Source: Aalborgiella sp043775055
Lineage (GTDB): Bacteria > Pseudomonadota > Gammaproteobacteria > Burkholderiales > Burkholderiaceae_C
Length of the DNA stretch: 11,415 nt
Assembly (NCBI GenBank): GCA_043775055.1
Contig: JAYVSU010000046.1
Coordinates: 1-11,415 of the forward strand
Direction: 5' to 3'
The notes beneath the pieces are model-generated. The model searched no databases. It had not been told where the DNA came from and worked only from the letters and a program-made list of their open reading frames with translations. The position numbers were made by a program, and so were the translations under genes. Shown in pieces: positions 6,046-11,415 of the stretch (its first letter is position 1; each line of letters opens with the position of its first letter).

Positions 6046-6273
6046 TTAGTGATTGGTTTGGTACACATAGGGTTGCTGCTCCACGCGGCCATCGGCATAT
6101 TCTTCTTGCAAGTTGCGGTCGACGTTTTTGTCCCACAGCAAAGCACGGCCGGCGCGCTGCTCAGCTTCTAGGCTGGGTTTGTCTTTTTTTAGCTTTTCGA
6201 TGAATAAAGTCACATCTGACTCGTAGTGCGGACGGCGAAAAATGTTCATACTATGCGGGTTGGCTTGTGCCAT
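6046..6273 (-). CDS. DUF3460 family small protein
   Basis: The core IFRRPHYESDVTLFIEKL, then AEQRAGRALLWDK and a C-terminal QQPYVYQTNH, is the pattern of the short DUF3460 proteins found in Burkholderiales, whose function is unknown. It is soluble, charged and lacks a signal peptide. I place the start at the ATG ending at 6273, which gives 75 residues (MAQANPHSMNIF...). An ATG ending at 6249 (67 residues) would match the shorter family members, and one ending at 6336 would overlap the divergent lipoprotein gene and is less likely. None has a strong ribosome site. It heads the DUF3460-scpA-nadB run. The gap to the divergent gene is only about 40 bases, so the two promoters must overlap or lie in coding sequence. 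Confidence 0.85.
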   Translation of the reverse strand: MAQANPHSMNIFRRPHYESDVTLFIEKLKKDKPSLEAEQRAGRALLWDKNVDRNLQEEYADGRVEQQPYVYQTNH

Positions 6274-6302
6274 CCATGTTTGATTCAAAAACCTGATTTT
6301 AC

Positions 6303-6308
6303 GAGGTG
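6303..6308 (+). promoter_or_regulatory. Ribosome binding site that favours a TTG start for the BamE-like gene
   Basis: GAGGTG-like sequence (GAGG at 6304-6307 by eye, within ACGAGGTGTC) lies about 6-8 bases before a TTG codon at 6315. If this is the ribosome site, its own GTG at 6306 cannot be the start. The alternative GTG start has no separate Shine-Dalgarno sequence upstream. Confidence 0.4.
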
Positions 6309-6866
6309 TCTGCTTTGAAAACTCTTTCCAGTCCAATTTGGCCTAAAACTTCGTCCTTTTTGGGCAAATTCAGTGTGGTTTTGGTACTTGTGGCCAGTGC
6401 AGCAGTTACTTTGACAGCCTGCGACCCAGAGCGCATCAAAGAGCTGGAAGAAGGTGTGGCAACCGAAGGCGACGTGAAAATCAAGTTTGGTGAGCCAGAA
6501 AAAGTCTGGGACGGTGCGGATGGTGCGCGTATTTTTGAGTACAACCGCCAGCCCGGTGGTGCCAAGAACTACATGATCACCATTGGCACAGACGGCAAAA
6601 TGAGCGCCTTGCGCCAAGTGTTGACGCAAAGCAACTTTGCCAAAGTCGAAGCCGGCATGCCCATGGAAACGGTGCGCAAAATGCTGGGCAAACCGATGAA
6701 AATCACGCCTTATGAGTTGAAAAAGGTTTACCACTACGACTGGCGCTACATGGATGGCCCCAACCCGTCGGACGCCAAAATCTTCACTGTAGTGTTCAAC
6801 AGTGACCTGCGGGTGCTCTCAACTGGCTCGGTGGAAGACCCCGCTTTGAACGTCAAAGCGCCTTAA
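6306..6866 (+). CDS. BamE/SmpA-OmlA domain lipoprotein (two tandem domains)
   Basis: The protein has a long type II signal peptide, with a hydrophobic stretch at residues 23-36 and the lipobox LTAC (Cys39 from the GTG start), so it is a lipoprotein. The mature part looks like two copies of the small SmpA/OmlA (BamE) fold. The first runs from EGVATEGDVKIKFGEPEKVW to TIGTDGKMSALRQVLT (about 48-106), the second from VEAGMPMETVRKMLGKPMKI to FTVVFNSDLRVLSTGS (about 112-175). At 186 residues it is longer than E. coli BamE (113). BamE is an outer-membrane beta-barrel assembly factor, but I do not assign the bamE symbol: it may be a paralogue, since a second bamE near fur is common in this group. Residue +2 after the Cys is Asp, which in E. 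coli retains lipoproteins in the inner membrane. The start may be GTG 6306 or, with a better ribosome site, TTG 6315. It converges on the SulP gene with a 9-base gap. Confidence 0.85.
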   Translation: MSALKTLSSPIWPKTSSFLGKFSVVLVLVASAAVTLTACDPERIKELEEGVATEGDVKIKFGEPEKVWDGADGARIFEYNRQPGGAKNYMITIGTDGKMSALRQVLTQSNFAKVEAGMPMETVRKMLGKPMKITPYELKKVYHYDWRYMDGPNPSDAKIFTVVFNSDLRVLSTGSVEDPALNVKAP

Positions 6867-6875
6867 ACCTAAGAG

Positions 6876-8594
6876 TCAGTTATTACGGCTGATGCCGCTT
6901 GCATGGGGCAGTGTCGTCGTGCAGGCCTCATGCAGACCGCTGGCTAGGTCTGGGTACAGCATGTTTGTACTCAATGTTTTGAGCAAGCCGCTGCGCTCAG
7001 CCATCTCCAGCGGTTGCTGCGCCAAGCCACAAACCAGCAAGTGCACCTGATGTTTGTTGCATTTTCGGACCAAGCTGGCCAACGCGTCCGCGCCTGTGGG
7101 ATCGAGATAAATCACGTTTTTGAGATCAAGCACCAACGCTTTTGCTGGGATGTTGTCTTCCATGTCTTCTAGAAGCGACACCGCGCCAAAAAATAAAGCG
7201 CCATACAAGCGATACGCCATGACTTGGCCATCTTGACCGTCTAACACGGGGTGATCAACAGCGCTAACTCGAACCGAGCGTGACAAGCTCGAAATCCGAT
7301 AAATGAACGTGAGACATGCGGTGATGAGCCCAACCTCGACCGCGACGGTCAAGTCAAAAATCACGGTCAGCAAAAACACAGCCAATAACGTGACGCGGTA
7401 AGACTTGCGGAACTGGCGCAGGTGCCAAAACTCGCGCCACTCGCCCATGTTCCAAGCCACAAACATCAAAATAGCCGACAACGTCGCCAAGGGCACGTTA
7501 TTGGCCATGGGTGCGGCCACCAAGACAATCAGCAGAAGTGTGAAGGCGTGAATGACGCCGGACACAGGGCTGGTGGCCCCACTTTTGATGTTGGTCATGG
7601 TGCGGGCAATGGTGCCCGTGGCTGGCATGCCACCAAAAAATGGTGTCACAAAATTGGCCACACCCTGCGCCATCAACTCTTGGTTGGGGTTGTGGCGCTT
7701 GTCAATCACATTGTCAGCCACGCGTGCGCACAGCAAAGACTCTATCGCGCCGAGCAACGCTAAAGTGGTGGTTGGAATAATCAAAAACCGCACCGACTCC
7801 CAGCTGAAATCTGGCCATACAAACGCAGGCAAGGTAGCGGGGATGCCGCCAAAACGGCTGCCAATGGTTTCAACTTTTAGCCCCAAAAGACTCACCGCAA
7901 CCGTGCTGACGACAAGCGCCACAATGGCACCTGGAACCAGCGCAACGATTCGCTTGAAACGGCTACTCGCATCGGTTTTTGCCAAACGCGGGACCGCCAT
8001 TTGCCATAGAAAAATGATGGCCAGTGACCCAACCGACACCAGCACGGTTTGTGGGCTCCAGCTGAATAAATTGTTAGCCAGCGTACGCAAAATGCCAAAA
8101 AAGTCGGCGGGCATACTACCCACTTGCAGCCCCAAAAAGTCTTTGATTTGCGACAGCACCACCAGAACCGCGATGCCGTTGGTAAAGCCAATCACCACTG
8201 AAATCGGGATGAAGCGCACCAAACTGCCCAACTTAAACAAACCCAATGCAAACAACAACACACCCGACATGGCGGTGGCAATGATCAAATTGGCAAGTCC
8301 GTAACGCTGCAAAATACCGTACACAATGACGATGAACGCACCTGCTGGGCCGCCGATTTGGACCTTGCTGCCCCCCAGTGCCGAGATGATGAAGCCCGCA
8401 ATGATGGCGGTGAAAATGCCCGCTTCAGGCTTCAAACCACTGGCAATGGCGAAAGCCATCGACAAAGGCAGCGCCACCACGCCAACCGTGAGACCCGCTG
8501 CTAAGTCTGCTAAGAATTGCTCTTTGGTATAGCGCCGCAGGCTGTTAACTAACTCAGGCCTAAAGCCAGAGACGGGAATACCAAAGATTTGCAT
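6876..8594 (-). CDS. SulP family anion transporter with STAS domain
   Basis: This 572-residue inner-membrane protein belongs to the SulP (SLC26) family, whose bacterial members carry sulfate, bicarbonate or other anions. The membrane domain (about residues 25-430, many hydrophobic helices) shows GLTVGVVALPLSMAFAIASG (34-53), GGPAGAF (81-87), ESLLCARVAD (285-294), NQELMAQGVANF (304-315) and GGMPATGTIART (321-332), all SulP hallmarks. A cytoplasmic STAS domain follows (about 455-560) with LDLKNVIYLDPTGADALASLV. The substrate cannot be read from the sequence; bicarbonate and sulfate are both possible. The start has no clear ribosome site. It lies 32 bases after a DUF1275 gene on the same strand, so the pair may be co-transcribed. 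Its 3' end meets the BamE-like gene. Confidence 0.93.
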   Translation of the reverse strand: MQIFGIPVSGFRPELVNSLRRYTKEQFLADLAAGLTVGVVALPLSMAFAIASGLKPEAGIFTAIIAGFIISALGGSKVQIGGPAGAFIVIVYGILQRYGLANLIIATAMSGVLLFALGLFKLGSLVRFIPISVVIGFTNGIAVLVVLSQIKDFLGLQVGSMPADFFGILRTLANNLFSWSPQTVLVSVGSLAIIFLWQMAVPRLAKTDASSRFKRIVALVPGAIVALVVSTVAVSLLGLKVETIGSRFGGIPATLPAFVWPDFSWESVRFLIIPTTTLALLGAIESLLCARVADNVIDKRHNPNQELMAQGVANFVTPFFGGMPATGTIARTMTNIKSGATSPVSGVIHAFTLLLIVLVAAPMANNVPLATLSAILMFVAWNMGEWREFWHLRQFRKSYRVTLLAVFLLTVIFDLTVAVEVGLITACLTFIYRISSLSRSVRVSAVDHPVLDGQDGQVMAYRLYGALFFGAVSLLEDMEDNIPAKALVLDLKNVIYLDPTGADALASLVRKCNKHQVHLLVCGLAQQPLEMAERSGLLKTLSTNMLYPDLASGLHEACTTTLPHASGISRNN

Positions 8595-8626
8595 GAATCA
8601 AATGTCGCACGAAGCCGTGCAAGTTG

Positions 8627-9370
8627 TCAATTGTGTTGCCTAAAATCTAACGCCAAAGGCCGAAGCGTGGGTAAAAGCACCAGCGCAGCCAAGGGCAAAG
8701 TCATGTAGTAGCCCCAGTATTTAAAAGCTATCGCCCCGACCAAACCACCAAGTGCGAAGCCTGCGATCAACAAACTCAAGGTACGCAACTTGGGACGACT
8801 GGCTAAGACTTTAGTCGCTATAGAGTTGTCATTGATGTAGACCAGTTTGCCCAACTCGATGCCCAAATCTGTGATCAAACCGGTGACATGGGTTGTGCGG
8901 ATTTCAGACTTGGAGATTTTGGTGATCACCGCGTTTTGTAGTCCCATGATGAAGCATAAAATCACCACCGTCATAGGCACCAGCACGCTTGAAGCGGCGT
9001 TGATAGACCCGCCAAACATACCAAAAACCAAGAGCATGAAGGATTCCAGCAAGAGCGGCAGGCAATAGGCGCTGTTCAGGCTTTTGCGCAAGCCCCAATT
9101 GATCATGAAAGCGGTGGTCATGGCGCCCGCTAAAAAAGCCGCAATGAAGGCGATGGCACCGATGGTCAGCAAGAAGTTGCCCAAAATCAAGTTGTCGGCA
9201 ATCGACGACAACATGCCCGTCATGTGCGAGGTGTACAAGCCCACAGCTAAAAAGCCGCCGGCATTGGTCGCGCCGGCTACAAAGCTCAAAATAACGCCCA
9301 AACGCAAATTACTTTCTGCCGTGCGCTCCAAGCCTGCCCAAATACGCAGTTTTTCGAAAAAATTAATCAT
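8627..9370 (-). CDS. DUF1275 (YoaK family) membrane protein
   Basis: This 247-residue integral membrane protein has about six hydrophobic segments (roughly 24-46, 65-92, 102-120, 128-147, 198-216 and 221-237). GATNAGGFLAVG (33-44) with TSHMTGMLSSIAD (47-59) is the DUF1275 signature. The segment MGLQNAVITKISKSEIRTTHVTGLITDLGIELGK (142-175) is a second, internally similar half (NA...T.THVTG), which suggests a duplicated fold. The family's biochemical role is not established. It sits 45 bases after metG and 32 bases before the SulP gene on the same strand. An operon with SulP is plausible; readthrough from metG is possible. No strong ribosome site precedes the ATG. Confidence 0.9.
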   Translation of the reverse strand: MINFFEKLRIWAGLERTAESNLRLGVILSFVAGATNAGGFLAVGLYTSHMTGMLSSIADNLILGNFLLTIGAIAFIAAFLAGAMTTAFMINWGLRKSLNSAYCLPLLLESFMLLVFGMFGGSINAASSVLVPMTVVILCFIMGLQNAVITKISKSEIRTTHVTGLITDLGIELGKLVYINDNSIATKVLASRPKLRTLSLLIAGFALGGLVGAIAFKYWGYYMTLPLAALVLLPTLRPLALDFRQHN

Positions 9371-9415
9371 GCGTCGTTGGGGCAGTCCAAAAGGTTTTGC
9401 GCCAGGTAAAACTGC

Positions 9416-11415
9416 TTACTTCACCCGCATGCCAGGTTCTGCCCCCGGCAAAGGCTCCAAAATGTAAATACCTGGGTTGGCTTTCTCGTCAGCCGCGCTG
9501 GCAGCCAAGACCATGCCTTCCGACATGCCAAATTTCATCTTACGCGGCGCCAAGTTGGCCACCATGACGGTGTGTTTTCCTACCAAATCTTCAGGTTTGT
9601 AGGCAGAGGCAATACCGCTAAAGACGTTGCGCGTCTTAGCCAACCCCGCGTCGTCAACCTCGCCCACGTCCAAGGTCAAACGCAGGAGCTTTGTGGAGCC
9701 TTCGACCGCTTCGCAGGCGACGATTTTGGCGATGCGCAGGTCAACTTTGGCGAAATCGTCGATAGAAATGATGCCCGAAGGTTCAGTTGATACTGCAGTT
9801 TTTTGAGCAGATTTTGCTATTGTTTTAGGAGCTTCATCAGCAATTAATACGCCGGCTGCAGGCTCAAACAATGCCTCCAACTGCTTGATGTCGACGCGTT
9901 GCATCAGGTGGGCGTAGTCGTTGATAGCGTGGCCTGTACCCAGCGGCTGGGTCGCATCGTTGAACACCATCGGGGCTACATTCAAAAACTGTTCGACTTG
10001 CAGGGCTAACTGCGGCAAAACCGGCTTGAGATAAATGGTGAGTTGGCGGAAAGCTTCAATACAAACGGTGCAAACGTCATGCAAGCGCGCGTCCATACCC
10101 TCTTTTTTAGCCAGCTCCCACGGTTTGTTGGCATCGACATAGGCATTCACGCGATCCGTTAAAAGCATGGTTTCACGCAGGGCTTTGGCGTATTCTCGGG
10201 TTTCAAAAAGCTCAGATATGCTACCTTTTTGAGAGCTAATGAGGCTTATTATTTGCCGGCCATCGTCAGAAATAGCCCCTAATTTGCCGTCAAATCGCTT
10301 GGACAGAAACCCTGCAGCCCGGCTGGCAATATTGACAAACTTGCCAATCAAATCACTGTTCACCCGCGCCATGAAGTCATCGGCGTTGAAATCGATGTCT
10401 TCATTACGCGCAGACAGCTTGGCGGCGAGGTAGTAGCGCAACCACTCCGGATTCATCCCCAAACTCAAATATTTGAGCGGATCCAACCCCGTCCCACGGC
10501 TTTTGCTCATTTTTTCACCGTTGTTGACGGTCAAAAAGCCGTGAACGAACACGTTGGTGGGCGCTTTGCGGCCGCTGAAGTGCAGCATGGCAGGCCAGAA
10601 CAGGGTGTGGAAGGTGACGATGTCTTTGCCGATGAAGTGGTATTGCTCCAAATCGGGGTTGGCCATGTAGTCGTCATAACTTGGGCTTTGCTTGTCAAGT
10701 ACAGCGCGTTTGTCCAGCAGGTTCTTCAAAGAGGCCAAATAGCCCACAGGCGCGTCCAGCCAGACGTAGAAGTATTTGCCCGGTGCATCAGGGATTTCGA
10801 TGCCAAAGTACGGCGCATCGCGGGAAATGTCCCAGTCGCCCAAGCCTTCAGAGGTGCTGCCGTCGGGGTTGGTACGGACGGAAAACCACTCTTTGACTTT
10901 GTTGGCCACTTCCGGCTGAAGTTTCCCATCCTGCGTCCATTTTTCTAGAAACTCAACGCAGCGCGGGTCTGAGAGTTTGAAGAAGAAGTGTTCAGAGTTC
11001 TTGAGTTCGGGCCGTGCACCCGACAGCGTGGAAAACGGGTTGATCAAATCGGTGGGTGCATACACCGCGCCGCAGTTTTCGCAGTTGTCGCCATACTGGT
11101 CTTTGGTGTGACACTTGGGGCACTCGCCTTTGATGTAGCGGTCGGGCAGGAACATGTTTTTCTCGGGATCGAAAAACTGTTCGATGGTTTTGGTTTCTAT
11201 CAGGGAACCATCGGCCCTGTCGCGCAGGTCGCGGTAGATCTGGCGGGCCAGCTCGTGGTTTTCAGGGGCGTCGGTGCTGTGCCAGTTGTCAAAACTGATG
11301 TGAAAACCGTCCAAATATTGTTTCCGGCCAGCGGCGATATCCGCCACAAACTGCTGTGGCGTTTTGCCGGCTTTTTCTGCAGCAATCATGATGGGCGCAC
11401 CATGGGTGTCGTCAG
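9416..11415 (-). CDS. metG: Methionyl-tRNA synthetase MetG (5' end outside window)
   Basis: MetG charges tRNA(Met) with methionine in the cytoplasm. The frame is open to the window edge, where it reads DDTHGAPIM, the normal MetG sequence some 50 residues from the N-terminus, so the HIGH motif lies outside. Numbering from the Met at 11389, the zinc knuckle is C90-X2-C93 and C103-X2-C106, the WLDAPVGY methionine-pocket segment is at 210-217, and KMSKSRGT is at 293-300. The anticodon-binding helical domain follows (KLSARNEDIDFN, KPWELAKKEGM). After a low-complexity linker, a C-terminal tRNA-binding dimerisation domain begins near 545 (FAKVDLRIAKIVACEAVEGSTKLLRLTLDVG) and ends IMVANLAPRKMKFGMSEGM-like. 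A 12-residue loop (VRTNPDGSTSEG) before GDWDISRDAPYFG is absent from E. coli MetG. Two short AT-rich stretches inside the gene resemble the local 17-base hairpin repeats. Confidence 0.97.
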   Translation of the reverse strand, partial: DDTHGAPIMIAAEKAGKTPQQFVADIAAGRKQYLDGFHISFDNWHSTDAPENHELARQIYRDLRDRADGSLIETKTIEQFFDPEKNMFLPDRYIKGECPKCHTKDQYGDNCENCGAVYAPTDLINPFSTLSGARPELKNSEHFFFKLSDPRCVEFLEKWTQDGKLQPEVANKVKEWFSVRTNPDGSTSEGLGDWDISRDAPYFGIEIPDAPGKYFYVWLDAPVGYLASLKNLLDKRAVLDKQSPSYDDYMANPDLEQYHFIGKDIVTFHTLFWPAMLHFSGRKAPTNVFVHGFLTVNNGEKMSKSRGTGLDPLKYLSLGMNPEWLRYYLAAKLSARNEDIDFNADDFMARVNSDLIGKFVNIASRAAGFLSKRFDGKLGAISDDGRQIISLISSQKGSISELFETREYAKALRETMLLTDRVNAYVDANKPWELAKKEGMDARLHDVCTVCIEAFRQLTIYLKPVLPQLALQVEQFLNVAPMVFNDATQPLGTGHAINDYAHLMQRVDIKQLEALFEPAAGVLIADEAPKTIAKSAQKTAVSTEPSGIISIDDFAKVDLRIAKIVACEAVEGSTKLLRLTLDVGEVDDAGLAKTRNVFSGIASAYKPEDLVGKHTVMVANLAPRKMKFGMSEGMVLAASAADEKANPGIYILEPLPGAEPGMRVK
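9816..9832. repeat. Possible degenerate 17-base repeat inside the metG linker
   Basis: GCTATTGTTTTAGGAGC has the same length and GCTAT...AGC ends as the hairpins in repeats A, B and C. It lies in an AT-rich patch (about 9790-9850) that encodes the linker EAPKTIAKSAQKTAVS between the catalytic body and the C-terminal tRNA-binding domain. The resemblance is partial. Confidence 0.3.
10220..10236. repeat. Possible degenerate 17-base repeat inside the metG helical domain
   Basis: GCTACCTTTTTGAGAGC again has a 17-base GCT...AGC layout around a T-run, in an AT-rich patch (about 10203-10255). On the coding strand it encodes part of LISSQKGSISELFETRE. The protein length here still matches E. coli MetG, so composition drift is an alternative to insertion. 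Confidence 0.25.

Noticed and set aside
6249..6340. Search for divergent sigma-70 promoters between DUF3460 and the BamE-like gene
   Set aside because: No pair of -35 and -10 boxes with acceptable spacing was convincing on either strand, so no promoter was called.
6285..6734. A 149-residue - strand frame opposite the BamE-like gene
   Set aside because: It is a shadow of the lipoprotein gene, without a start signal or a familiar motif.
7552..8304. A 250-residue + strand open frame opposite the SulP gene
   Set aside because: It is antisense to conserved SulP coding sequence, and its composition reflects the opposite strand.
8607..8620. Small hairpin (GCACG-AAGC-CGTGC) between DUF1275 and SulP
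   Set aside because: The 5-bp stem has no T-run on either side, so it is too weak to call a terminator and may be chance.

Overview
The window looks like a chromosomal segment of a betaproteobacterium in the order Burkholderiales, most likely Comamonadaceae (Rhodoferax/Polaromonas-like). The grounds are a Burkholderiales-type QueE with a C-X14-C-X2-C cluster motif, a DUF3460 gene next to scpA, the overall protein flavour, moderately GC-rich coding DNA, and several kinds of short AT-rich intergenic repeats. This placement is from protein recognition by eye, not from a search.

Layout. Bases 1-2175 (+ strand) hold the 3' part of nadA (quinolinate synthase), then queE and a queD-like gene for the 7-deazaguanine (queuosine) pathway. 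Bases 2176-3506 are the accessory part: panD (- strand) lies between two direct copies of a ~91-bp AT-rich repeat. Beyond it is a ~590-bp element whose ends are ~138-bp inverted arms and whose AT-rich centre encodes an 84-residue two-helix membrane protein. A third copy of the AT-rich repeat runs into the end of nadB. Bases 3507-6273 (- strand) read DUF3460 - scpA - nadB as a tight run. Divergent from it is a + strand lipoprotein gene of the BamE (SmpA/OmlA) type. From 6876 to the end, all on the - strand, are a SulP transporter with a STAS domain, a DUF1275 membrane protein, and metG, whose 5' end is outside the window.

How the genes work together. NadB and NadA are the two consecutive enzymes from L-aspartate to quinolinate in NAD synthesis, and PanD turns L-aspartate into beta-alanine for coenzyme A, so three aspartate-based cofactor enzymes lie within about 5 kb, though in separate transcription units. 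QueE and the QueD-like protein would act in deazaguanine synthesis. ScpA is a chromosome-condensation kleisin. MetG, SulP and DUF1275 have no obvious link to these pathways.

Most of the window is ordinary housekeeping DNA. The parts worth a second look are the inverted-arm element with its small membrane-protein gene, the repeats around panD, the QueD-like protein that lacks the usual catalytic cysteine and pterin-anchoring glutamate, and the two-domain BamE-like lipoprotein with Asp after its lipid-bearing Cys. I saw no tRNA, rRNA, CRISPR array, transposase or phage gene.
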